DNA from: an uncultured Collinsella sp.
GTDB taxonomy: Bacteria; Actinomycetota; Coriobacteriia; Coriobacteriales; Coriobacteriaceae
DNA length: 64,000 nt
Assembly: GCA_900542305.1 (NCBI GenBank)
Contig: UQMU01000002.1
Coordinates: forward strand, 1 to 64,000
Direction of reading: 5' to 3'
Part shown: one piece after another, positions 1 to 6,915 of the stretch
Numbering within the stretch: the first letter of the stretch is position 1
How the letters are laid out: each line of letters opens with the position of its first letter
Position numbers and translations under genes: made by a program
Notes under the pieces: generated by a model
Seen by the model: the letters and a program-made list of their open reading frames with translations, nothing else
Told to the model about the DNA's origin: nothing
Database searches by the model: none

Positions 1-47
1 CATGCGAACCTCCAGTCCGGACCGCTTCACGGTCCAACTTTCTGTCC

Positions 48-72
48 GCACCCCCGTTCGGGGGCTTTTTTC
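48..72 (+). terminator. Rho-independent terminator
   Basis: A CCCCC/GGGGG stem closed by a GTTC loop (51-64) is followed by C and six T. It would end a plus-strand transcript entering from outside the window. Confidence 0.75.
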
Positions 73-123
73 GTTCTGTTCGGAAAGAGCTCCTTGCCGG
101 AGCCCCATGGATAGCGAACGGCT

Positions 124-564
124 TTATCGAGCGTGGGCGTTCTCGTAGACATCTTTGATCTCTTCCGGCAAATCATCGGGAATCAGCGCTTTCAGTTCAG
201 TCTCGTTATCGCCTTGATTCAGCTGCTCGTAGTACCAGCATTTGAACTTCAACATGTCCAGGGCACGGTTCATCTTCGCGATCTCCGACTCCATGTGGGC
301 CTTCCGCTCCTCGAACATGGCCTTGCGCTTGGGGTAGGTCGATGGCCCCTCTGCGCACCATTCCATGAACAGTCGGATGTCCTTGATCTCCATTCCCGCC
401 TTCTTCAGGCATTCGATGACCCGAAGCGCCTCGAGTTCCGTATCGCCGAATCGGCGAATGCCGGACGTCCGCTCCAGCCCCGGGAACAATCCCTGCTTGT
501 CGTAGTACCGCAGCGTTGAGGCAGGCAGACCGAACATCTCCGCCACCTGTCCGATTGTGTACAT
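124..564 (-). CDS. MerR family transcriptional regulator
   Basis: 146 residues. The N-terminal winged helix (about residues 1-70) carries the family hallmark LRYYDKQGLFP at 18-28, followed by a long dimerisation helix (about 75-120). There is no effector domain beyond the coiled coil, and no cysteine pattern suggesting metal sensing is obvious. ATG start at 564 has an upstream GGAGG-type ribosome site. It is divergent from the cupin enzyme gene at 833. A MerR-type promoter with a stretched spacer lies between them, so it probably activates that gene; this type often senses electrophiles or aldehydes, but the ligand is unknown. Confidence 0.9.
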   Translation of the reverse strand: MYTIGQVAEMFGLPASTLRYYDKQGLFPGLERTSGIRRFGDTELEALRVIECLKKAGMEIKDIRLFMEWCAEGPSTYPKRKAMFEERKAHMESEIAKMNRALDMLKFKCWYYEQLNQGDNETELKALIPDDLPEEIKDVYENAHAR

Positions 565-595
565 GGCTCCTCCGAATAAATCTCGACTTCATTCC

Positions 596-626
596 TTGAC
601 CTAAAGTCAGGTTTAGGTATTACCTT
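596..626 (+). promoter_or_regulatory. MerR-type promoter with 19-bp spacer and operator dyad
   Basis: -35 TTGACC (596-601) and -10 TACCTT (621-626) are separated by 19 bp. The spacer holds a perfect inverted repeat, ACCTAAA-N6-TTTAGGT (599-618). A long spacer with a central dyad is the usual architecture of MerR-activated promoters. It points to the plus strand, towards the genes at 670 and 833. Confidence 0.75.
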
Positions 627-669
627 CATTCTCGTCAATACAAATCGGTAGCGCAAGGGGTGGTCCGTA

Positions 670-768
670 ATGGGCAAAACGGTTTTCGCCGGCGGCGTGA
701 ACGGCGTGGGCGATATCTCCGGGCATCCCGCTCTTGAGCAAGCGCGACAAATGGGCATGGGAATCTAG
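670..768 (+). CDS. Possible 32-residue peptide or gene remnant
   Basis: An ORF of 32 codons starts at ATG 670 and ends at TAG 766-768, directly downstream of the MerR-type promoter. It begins MGKTVFAGGVNGVG and has no recognisable domain. There is no good ribosome site. It may be the start of a deleted gene that was once the promoter's first target, or it may be untranslated leader. I do not recognise the family. Confidence 0.25.
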   Translation: MGKTVFAGGVNGVGDISGHPALEQARQMGMGI

Positions 769-832
769 GCGGGCTACTTAGCCGCGTGGAGACGGATTCG
801 TGTCCAGAACCATCGATAGGAGGAAATCGATC

Positions 833-1597
833 ATGGCAATTAAGCAGACGGCAGGCAGAGATGCCCTGGGGGAGTTCGCCCCCAAGTTCGCACAGCTCAA
901 CGACGATGTGCTGTTCGGAGAGGTGTGGAGCCGGGAGGGCGAGCTCTCCCTGCGGGACCGTAGCATCGTGACAGTGGTGGCCCTGATGTCGCAGGGACTG
1001 ACGGACTCTTCGTTCCAATATCATCTGATGTCCGCGAAGAACAACGGCGTGACCAGGATGGAGATAGCGGAGATCCTTACGCATGCGGCGTTTTACGCGG
1101 GATGGCCCAAGGCGTGGGCGGCCTTTCGCATGGCGAAGGAGGTTTGGGCGGATGGCGACGCCGCCGACGCAAGAGCTGAGCACCAAAACGAGATGGCCTT
1201 TCCTATCGGCGCCCCCAACGACGCATTTGCGAAGTACTTTATCGGGCAAAGCTACCTCGCGCCCCTTTCCACCGCTCAGGTCGGCGTCTACAACGTGACG
1301 TTTGAGCCCGGCTGCCGCAACAACTGGCACGTCCATCGCGCCAAAAGCGACGGCGGGCAGATCCTCGTCTGCGTGGCTGGTCGAGGGTTTTATCAGGAAT
1401 GGGGCAAACCGGCACAGGAGCTGTGCCCTGGCGATGTAGTAAATATTCCCGCGGGCGTAAAGCATTGGCACGGAGCCGCGCCCGACAGCTGGTTCTCCCA
1501 TCTCGCGCTGGAGGTTCCGGGTGAGGAGACCTCCAACGAGTGGTTGGAGCCCGTGGACGACGAGGAATACCTTACAGCGACTGACAAGGAGGCTTAA
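833..1597 (+). CDS. Carboxymuconolactone decarboxylase-cupin fusion protein
   Basis: 254 residues. The N-terminal half (about 15-105) is an AhpD/CMD-like helical domain with the HAAFYAGWPKAW segment; the AhpD CxxC pair is absent, so peroxidase activity is not expected. The C-terminal half (about 150-240) is a cupin with HVH near 163-165 and a late HWHG, consistent with a metal site. The start at ATG 833 is preferred over an in-frame ATG at 800 because AGGAGG lies at 818-823, nine bases upstream. This two-domain arrangement is common in proteins annotated as CMD family proteins of unknown substrate. Probably regulated by the divergent MerR protein. Confidence 0.88.
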   Translation: MAIKQTAGRDALGEFAPKFAQLNDDVLFGEVWSREGELSLRDRSIVTVVALMSQGLTDSSFQYHLMSAKNNGVTRMEIAEILTHAAFYAGWPKAWAAFRMAKEVWADGDAADARAEHQNEMAFPIGAPNDAFAKYFIGQSYLAPLSTAQVGVYNVTFEPGCRNNWHVHRAKSDGGQILVCVAGRGFYQEWGKPAQELCPGDVVNIPAGVKHWHGAAPDSWFSHLALEVPGEETSNEWLEPVDDEEYLTATDKEA

Positions 1598-1675
1598 ACT
1601 TTGACACCCGAATCAGAGCCATCGCTTTTATGGGCGTGATGTCCGGGCTGATGAAAGCGCAAAAGCCTCGCCACG

Positions 1676-2524
1676 TTACTCGTTACCTGTCCGCGCCGCC
1701 GAGAGCAAGGCGCCCAAGTCTGCCTGGATCGCCTCTGCCTTGCTTCCAAGCTGCAACGGGGCCGAGTCGCCCGAGATGTTTACGCTCAGCAGGTGCGCAT
1801 CCGGCAGCTTTGCGGTCATGCTCCAGAATGGGAGCGTGATGATACCGGGGGTCATTTCGCCCACGCCAAGTTCCAGCAACAGCACGCGGCAATCGCTGCG
1901 CTCGCGCACGAAGCGCTCATATCGTTCGATGCTCTCGCGCCAGGCCGCGCCCTGCAGAAATGTGTCATCGCGCACCCACGGCACAAGCTGCCAGCCGCAG
2001 TGCGGGCATCGGGGGACATCCTCGCTGCGGATCTCGAACCCCGTCATGCCCACGAGCATACGCTCGACGTAGGGACTCGCGTCGAAGAGCTCGTCGCAGC
2101 ATGGCTGCTTGCACTGAAGGTGCGCGAAGCTTCCCTGATAGTTGCAGGTCCTCTCGGTGGGAAACGTCTTTTCGACCTGGGTGTCCACATTGGTGCTCAG
2201 GATGAAGTAGTCCTTATGGCTGATGAGCGATCGCAGGTCGAGATAGGGCTGCGAGGCCGGCTCGCGTAGCATGAAGTCGATGTATCGCGCGTAGTAGGCC
2301 CATTGCTGCTCGAGGCTGGGGTAGAGGTGGTAAAAGCCGTCAAAAAGACTCTTGAAGCCAAAGGCTTGCTGCCAGTCCGCCATTCCGGCACGCGTCATAC
2401 CCGCATGGTTGTAATGGTTGAACCCGGCGGCGCTCGACATGCCCGAGCCGATGCCGACAATGATGGCGTCGGCATCGGCGATAAGGCCTCGAAGCCTCAT
2501 TGCTTTTCTTTCTAGAGACGGCAT
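1676..2524 (-). CDS. Sirtuin-like (SIR2, class M-like) protein, third gene of triplet
   Basis: 282 residues. NAD-binding loop VGIGSGMSSAAG (about 23-34), STNVD (110-114) and a Zn ribbon from C138, C142/C143, C173 and C176 define a SIR2 fold. The PDFR segment of deacylating sirtuins is missing, and the residue at the catalytic His position is Gln130 (NYQGS), as reported for the protein-ADP-ribosylating class M sirtuins. Start ATG 2524 is supported by GAGGAG inside the preceding gene, which it overlaps by 13 bp, so translation is coupled. Macrodomain, GcvH-like and lipoate ligase partners typical of class M operons are not seen nearby. ADP-ribosyl transfer is inferred, not shown. Confidence 0.82.
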   Translation of the reverse strand: MPSLERKAMRLRGLIADADAIIVGIGSGMSSAAGFNHYNHAGMTRAGMADWQQAFGFKSLFDGFYHLYPSLEQQWAYYARYIDFMLREPASQPYLDLRSLISHKDYFILSTNVDTQVEKTFPTERTCNYQGSFAHLQCKQPCCDELFDASPYVERMLVGMTGFEIRSEDVPRCPHCGWQLVPWVRDDTFLQGAAWRESIERYERFVRERSDCRVLLLELGVGEMTPGIITLPFWSMTAKLPDAHLLSVNISGDSAPLQLGSKAEAIQADLGALLSAARTGNE

Positions 2525-3210
2525 CGGGCGATCTCCTCGAAAGCCGGGGCCATATCGCCGTCAACGAGAATCGTCTCGCACGATGCATCGGGCGCCAGGG
2601 CCTGGTTGTAGTTGAACACGATGTAGGTGACGTGCTCGCAGGCGCTCGCGATCTGGGCGAGCATGCGCTTTATGACGCCGTTGCGCGGTCCCACGCCAAG
2701 TTCGAGGATGGCGACCCTGCCATTGAGATGGGTGCACACGAGGCGCTCGAGCTCTTCGAGCTGTGCCATGGCGAGGGCATCTGGATGGGCGAGACGCCGC
2801 TCGTCGATTGACGTGCGCGTGCTTCCCTCCGTCTCGAGTACGCGGTTCTCGTTGAACCCTGCACGTGCGAAGTGCCCATCAATATTGCATGTGATCACGA
2901 AGGTGTCGGCGTGCTCCGTAAGATGCCACAGCCCGTTCATGAGCGGGCTGGGCTCATACTCGACATACTCCTTTTGATGGAACCGCTCGACCCATCGGCG
3001 TCGCACGTTTGCATCCGGAGAGGCGAGCCCCTGCAGTATGCAGCCGATGCCGTCGGCCTGAGCGAGGTCCCCGTACGTCTCTCGGAAATGAGCGTCGGCG
3101 CGGAAGAGGTTGAGCCCCTCCGCCATGTCGAGCCCGTTGCTGGCGCCGATGATGACAAGATCAGCCTCGACAAGTACCTGGCCGATACGAACCGCTTTTA
3201 CCGTTTCCAT
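2512..3210 (-). CDS. Degenerate sirtuin-like protein lacking zinc ribbon, second gene of triplet
   Basis: 232 residues. It keeps a SIR2-like first strand and loop (VIIGASNGLDMAEG, about 19-32) and TCNID (107-111). The residue aligned with the catalytic His/Gln is Glu128 (ETEGS), and the four zinc cysteines are absent. It is about 50-90 residues shorter than its two neighbours, mainly through loss of the Zn module. The ATG at 3210 has GGGGAGG upstream, overlapping the end of the preceding gene. A catalytically altered or non-catalytic partner of the flanking sirtuins is plausible; this is inference. Confidence 0.75.
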   Translation of the reverse strand: METVKAVRIGQVLVEADLVIIGASNGLDMAEGLNLFRADAHFRETYGDLAQADGIGCILQGLASPDANVRRRWVERFHQKEYVEYEPSPLMNGLWHLTEHADTFVITCNIDGHFARAGFNENRVLETEGSTRTSIDERRLAHPDALAMAQLEELERLVCTHLNGRVAILELGVGPRNGVIKRMLAQIASACEHVTYIVFNYNQALAPDASCETILVDGDMAPAFEEIARCRL

Positions 3211-3213
3211 GCG

Positions 3214-4179
3214 CTACCTCCCCAGCGTCTTGCGCACGTCGGCGAGCACGTTGGCGATGTCGGCGCGAACGGCGAGCCCTCGATCCTCGATCGCGCGGGG
3301 GAGAAACTGCGTCTTGTTGTTCACGGCGATGTAGCTAGCCTGCGGCAACTGCGCCGTGAGGGCCCAGAACGGCTCCTGGATAAACGCGGGTGTCATGCGG
3401 CCCACGCCCAGCTCAAAGAAGAGAATCTTCTGCCGCGCGTGCGCGTCGAGCCAGTCGGACACCTTGTGGTACTGCTCCTCGTAGAGCGCGCCCTGCAGGA
3501 AGTTGCCGTAGCCGCGAACCCAGGGGAACGCCTCTGCCCCGCAGTGCGGGCAGCGCGGCACGAGCTCTGTCGGAACCTCAAGGCCGTCTCCCATGGCCTC
3601 TGCCATGCGGGAGACCGGCTCGACCGCGTCCCACACCTCGTCGGTGCAACAGTGGGAGCACTGGAAGAAGCGGTGGTCGCCTTGGATCTCGGCCACCTTC
3701 TCCCAGGGGTAGATTTTCATGAACTGCGTGTCCTGGTTGGTGGTGAGAACGAAGAAGTTTTTTTCGGTAAGAATGGCGTCGAGGTCCTTGTAGGGCTTGC
3801 GCAGCGGGGCGTTGAGCGTGGTATCGAGGAAGGTGGCGAGGTATCCCCAGCGCGCCTCGGCAGTGGGCCAGCGGTAGAACGACCCCTCGAAAGCGCCCCT
3901 GAAACCGTAGCGCTCGGCGAATTTGCCGAAATGCCTGCGATAGGTCGCGTTGTCCTCGTAGTAGAAGTCGCCGCCGCCTGCCGCGGAGAGCCCGGAGGCC
4001 CCGCCCACCAGCACGCAATCGGCTTCCTCGATCATGCGGGCGAACGTTTCGATTTGCTGGTCGTAGGGCTCGGACTCGCGGGCGCTCAGCTCATAGGGCG
4101 TGCCGCCGGTGCGGTAGGCGGCCTGATGGGAAAACGATTGGTTGGTGAGCTCGACAACGAGCTGCTCGTATAGAGTCAC
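3214..4179 (-). CDS. Sirtuin-like (SIR2, class M-like) protein, first gene of triplet
   Basis: 321 residues, GTG start at 4179. A roughly 45-residue N-terminal extension precedes the NAD-binding loop VLVGGASGLSAAGGG (about 56-70). TTNQD (146-150), Gln166 in place of the catalytic His (EIQGD), and C174/C177-178 with C210/C213 (PRCPHCG) follow. The same His-to-Gln change is seen in class M ADP-ribosylating sirtuins. It heads a tightly packed three-gene operon (3-bp gap to the next gene) and is divergent from a TetR regulator, with a shared inverted repeat between them. Confidence 0.82.
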   Translation of the reverse strand: MTLYEQLVVELTNQSFSHQAAYRTGGTPYELSARESEPYDQQIETFARMIEEADCVLVGGASGLSAAGGGDFYYEDNATYRRHFGKFAERYGFRGAFEGSFYRWPTAEARWGYLATFLDTTLNAPLRKPYKDLDAILTEKNFFVLTTNQDTQFMKIYPWEKVAEIQGDHRFFQCSHCCTDEVWDAVEPVSRMAEAMGDGLEVPTELVPRCPHCGAEAFPWVRGYGNFLQGALYEEQYHKVSDWLDAHARQKILFFELGVGRMTPAFIQEPFWALTAQLPQASYIAVNNKTQFLPRAIEDRGLAVRADIANVLADVRKTLGR

Positions 4180-4229
4180 TTGATACTCTCTTTCAACTAC
4201 AATGAACAGGTGTCTATAAAAAGTATCAA
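4180..4229. promoter_or_regulatory. Divergent promoter region and putative TetR operator
   Basis: An 8-bp inverted repeat, TTGATACT (4180-4187) and AGTATCAA (4222-4229), brackets the space between the sirtuin operon and the TetR gene. A plausible plus-strand promoter is TTCAAC (4192-4197), 17 bp, TATAAA (4215-4220). The left arm abuts the GTG of the first sirtuin gene. Confidence 0.5.
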
Positions 4230-4322
4230 TGTTGATTTGCGTCAGAGCAATGAACAGTTTCGAGCTGCTGTCGATAAACGGGCGGCTTCAGGATATTGTT
4301 GAGCGCTGCAATTGGAGGGGCC

Positions 4323-4880
4323 ATGGAATCGGGAAAGATCGATCGTCGCCGACGCTATACGCTTTCGGTCATACGGGAGGCGTTCTTTGCGCTGCTGGCC
4401 GAGGTCGGCTTCGCGAAGATGACGGTGGCGGATATCTGCCGCTGCGCCGATATCAATCGCGGCACGTTCTATTTGCACTACGAGGACAAGTTCGCGCTGC
4501 TCGACGCGCTTATTGACGAGGCCCTGGCGGCGGCGCCCCCACTCGAGGGAACGGGGGCGGGGGCCCTCTGCCAGCGCCCGCCGGCAAACGATGACTATTA
4601 TCTGCTCTACTCGGATGACGATGCGTACGCCCGGGTGGCACAGCGCGTCGTCGAGCGCGGCGCTGAGCAGATGGTTCCCTCGATCATGGAGGAGACCGGG
4701 CTTTCGCGCGAGGACGCCTATCTGCTCTTCGTCCACAACGTCCAGGGAAATCTTGCGGTCAACCGCCTGCTCGGTTGGAGGCGAGGGCCCGAGTTTGCCC
4801 ACGCCCAGGAGCTGCTTAGCGCTTATTCCGAAGGGGGCATGCGGGCGGTATCCGCCCCTTGCACACCGATCGCGAATTAG
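4323..4880 (+). CDS. TetR/AcrR family transcriptional regulator
   Basis: 185 residues from ATG 4323, preferred over 4296 because GGAGGGG ends two bases upstream and homology begins MESGKIDRRRRYT. The N-terminal helix-turn-helix (about 10-60) includes TVADICRCADINRGTFYLHY, the family signature. The C-terminal ligand domain is divergent and resembles TetR_C_8-like regulators. It is divergent from the sirtuin triplet and probably controls it and itself. Its stop overlaps the stop of the convergent cupin gene by 4 bp. Confidence 0.9.
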   Translation: MESGKIDRRRRYTLSVIREAFFALLAEVGFAKMTVADICRCADINRGTFYLHYEDKFALLDALIDEALAAAPPLEGTGAGALCQRPPANDDYYLLYSDDDAYARVAQRVVERGAEQMVPSIMEETGLSREDAYLLFVHNVQGNLAVNRLLGWRRGPEFAHAQELLSAYSEGGMRAVSAPCTPIAN

Positions 4881-5230
4881 AACATGATAGCGTCGTCGGC
4901 CGTGAAGGCATCAAGGGATCCCTGCTTGACCTGAATGCAGACGTATGTGATGCCCGAGTCGGATGCGGCGCGGAACTGACGGTGTGCGGCGGGGGAAATG
5001 CGCAGCCAGTCGCCGGCTGCAAGCTCGATTTCCTCACCGTCGATCGTGACCGAGCCGGCGCCTTCGAGCACGCCATAGATTTCCTCGTTTTCCTTGTGTG
5101 CATGGACGAACGGAACGCCAGCGCCGGCGGGAAGATTGTTGACACTCACCTCTGCCCCGGTAAGCCCGAGCACTTCGTGCAGCTCGACACGGCTTTCATT
5201 ACCGATGTGGGTCCTTGCATAATTAGCCAT
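4877..5230 (-). CDS. Cupin domain protein
   Basis: 117 residues from ATG 5230 (GAGAGGAAC ribosome site upstream); an in-frame ATG at 5269 lacks one. A single RmlC-like cupin with HAHKENEEIYGVLEG near residues 42-56 supplies the first metal motif (HxH...E), and SPAAHRQF near 78-85 the second His. Small cupins of this type are often quercetinase- or isomerase-like, or stress proteins; the substrate is not evident. Divergent from the HxlR regulator, which probably represses it. Confidence 0.85.
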   Translation of the reverse strand: MANYARTHIGNESRVELHEVLGLTGAEVSVNNLPAGAGVPFVHAHKENEEIYGVLEGAGSVTIDGEEIELAAGDWLRISPAAHRQFRAASDSGITYVCIQVKQGSLDAFTADDAIMF

Positions 5231-5280
5231 AATGGTTCCTCTCTTGGGGTTGATGTACCTTGCAGGCATCTCCTGCGTGA

Positions 5281-5341
5281 GTTATATTCAACGCGAAGGC
5301 GAATGCAAATACGAGTACGCACATATTTGTAACTGCGTACT
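5281..5341. promoter_or_regulatory. Divergent cupin/HxlR promoter region with operator
   Basis: A 7-bp perfect inverted repeat, AGTACGC (5314-5320) and GCGTACT (5335-5341), has a 14-bp A/T-rich middle; GTAC half-sites are usual for HxlR/YodB-type regulators. A minus-strand promoter for the cupin gene is suggested by TTGCAT (5308-5303) and TATAAC (5286-5281), 16 bp apart. Confidence 0.55.
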
Positions 5342-5384
5342 TTTTTGTGAAACCGGTATGGTCAAGGAGGTTGGGTCTCCCGTG

Positions 5385-5708
5385 ATGGCGAAAGAGGAGC
5401 TTCCGGAGTGTCCGGTCGCAACGGCGGTAACGCTCATTGGCGGCAAGTGGAAGCTGCTCATTATCCGTAACTTGCGCGTACGCCCCTGGCGTTTCAACGA
5501 GTTGCGCCGCAGCCTTGAGGGGATCTCTCAGAAGGTGCTTACCGACAGCCTGCGGCAGATGGAGGATGATGGGCTGGTCTTTCGCCATGACTATGGCGAG
5601 AATCCTCCCCGCGTTGAGTATGGCCTTACCGAGCTCGGCCGCCAGATGATGCCCATCATGGACTCGCTCGCAGACTTCGGCGCTTATTACAAGACGGTCG
5701 TTTCGTAG
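5385..5708 (+). CDS. HxlR family transcriptional regulator
   Basis: 107 residues. CPVATAVTLIGGKWKLLIIR followed by RFNELRRSLEGIS is the classical HxlR/MarR-like winged helix with the N-terminal Cys used by redox-sensing members. The start is set at ATG 5385 (GTG 5382 is possible) by AAGGAGG at 5364-5370. It is divergent from a cupin gene and upstream of a flavodoxin-fold oxidoreductase, a common neighbourhood for electrophile or quinone sensors. Confidence 0.9.
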   Translation: MAKEELPECPVATAVTLIGGKWKLLIIRNLRVRPWRFNELRRSLEGISQKVLTDSLRQMEDDGLVFRHDYGENPPRVEYGLTELGRQMMPIMDSLADFGAYYKTVVS

Positions 5709-5806
5709 CGGACGCTCTGCTTAGGGGGCGGAAAACCGCTACGAGGGTGCTAACGAAGACCTGTCCCGAATCAACGTGCGCCTGCGGCATGAAAGAGGGG
5801 AATCCT

Positions 5807-6337
5807 ATGAATATCGTTGTGCTGAGTGGTAGCCCGCGCAAGGGCGCCAATACCGACACCATGGTCGAGGCGTTTGCCGAGACCGCGCGCGAGGCTGGCC
5901 ATACTGTCGAGGTCGTCCGCGTTGCCGGCAAGAAGATTGCTGGTTGTCTGGGATGTCAGTACTGCTTCGCCCACGAGGGCGCTTGCGTGCAGAAGGATGA
6001 CATGGCCAAAGTAATTGAGTCGCTGAAAGACGCCGACATGGTTGTCTTCGCTTCGCCTATCTACTGGTTTGATATCACTGCGCAGGAGAAGGCCGCCATC
6101 GACCGCCTGTATGCCTTCGGTGCCACGGGCTTCCCGTTCACCAAGACAGCCCTTTTGCTCGATAGTCACAGCGAGGGTGTCTATGATGCGGCGATCGCTA
6201 TGTATAAGTCGACCTGCGCATACTGCAAGTGGGAGGACCAGGGCATTGTTACCATCAACGGTATGACCGAGCGCGACAGCATGGCATCGTCGCCCAAGTT
6301 GGAAGAGGTGCGAGAACTCGCTCGCAAACTCGCCTAA
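5807..6337 (+). CDS. Flavodoxin family (NADPH-dependent FMN reductase-like) protein
   Basis: 176 residues. It begins MNIVVLSGSPRKGANT, the FMN phosphate loop of the flavodoxin/NADPH-dependent FMN reductase family. A cysteine cluster C47, C50, C53 and C60 (GCLGCQYC) is typical of iron-sulfur flavoprotein-like oxidoreductases. SPIYWFDITAQ (about 82-92) is the usual second flavin-contact loop. Start ATG 5807 has GAGGGG upstream. A 3' partial copy of this gene lies at 8914-9225. Probably reduces quinones or other electrophiles under HxlR control; the substrate is unknown. Confidence 0.88.
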   Translation: MNIVVLSGSPRKGANTDTMVEAFAETAREAGHTVEVVRVAGKKIAGCLGCQYCFAHEGACVQKDDMAKVIESLKDADMVVFASPIYWFDITAQEKAAIDRLYAFGATGFPFTKTALLLDSHSEGVYDAAIAMYKSTCAYCKWEDQGIVTINGMTERDSMASSPKLEEVRELARKLA

Positions 6338-6350
6338 GGACAAGAAGAAC

Positions 6351-6414
6351 GCATGGCAATCAGCGTTGGCGGAAAGCCTACTTCCCTTGCCAAGAGGGCT
6401 ACTGATTGCCATGC
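6351..6414. repeat. Long-arm hairpin downstream of oxidoreductase gene
   Basis: Perfect 13-bp arms, GCATGGCAATCAG (6351-6363) and CTGATTGCCATGC (6402-6414), enclose 38 bases. The related hairpin at 9239-9303 follows the truncated gene copy. There is no T-tract directly after it, so it is not a standard terminator; it may protect the 3' end of the mRNA. Confidence 0.6.
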
Positions 6415-6432
6415 ATAGTTGCTGACATTTTC

Positions 6433-6468
6433 TTTTGCAACTTTTGCTATTTTTTGCAAGTTTTGCTA
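6433..6468. repeat. 36-bp TTTTGC repeat, copy 1
   Basis: These 36 bases are identical to 9829-9864. They consist of alternating TTTTGCAA and TTTTGCTA words, about two units of an 18-19 bp period. The second copy sits directly upstream of a decayed AAA ATPase gene. Confidence 0.8.
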
Positions 6469-6531
6469 TCAGCTGTAGCTGGCCTTTATCTGAGGAACGC
6501 TCCTTGATTTATTGCTTATCGTTGGTAGCTG

Positions 6532-6906
6532 TCACGGTCGAAATGTCTTCGCGGCAGCCGATCGGCCCTCGTCGAGCTTCTTCAGCCGGGAGAGGCAGCG
6601 GTCCAGAAACCCGCTCCTAGCTTGCGCGGCAAGGAGTCCGTCGCAGAAGCGGTCGCCACGAACGCACCACGTGATGCATGCACGTATCAGGTCAATGTCC
6701 CCATGGTCAATGTCGCAGCTGTCTATACCTTCCGAGGTGTCGATGCTATGGCGTTCAAGCGTCTCGAAGTAGCTGGTGTCCGCGAACCCGTCCAGTTCAT
6801 AGAAATCGTCGACGAAATCCTCGAGTCCGAACGTCCCGCCCCCAAACTCGACATTCATGTTTCTGTCCGCCAGCTTGCCAGCGTACTTGGTTAGTCTTTC
6901 GAACAT
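6532..6906 (-). CDS. DUF6508-like protein
   Basis: 124 residues. The segment from about 70 to 112 (RACITWCVRGDRFCDGLLAA then FLDRCLSRLKKL) matches the DUF6508 pattern of a small helical protein. No catalytic motif is evident. It starts 9 bp after the stop of the DUF262/DUF1524 gene on the same strand, so the two are probably co-transcribed. Its role is unknown; it could be an accessory to the nuclease-like neighbour. Confidence 0.6.
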   Translation of the reverse strand: MFERLTKYAGKLADRNMNVEFGGGTFGLEDFVDDFYELDGFADTSYFETLERHSIDTSEGIDSCDIDHGDIDLIRACITWCVRGDRFCDGLLAAQARSGFLDRCLSRLKKLDEGRSAAAKTFRP

Positions 6907-6915
6907 GTTCGCTCC

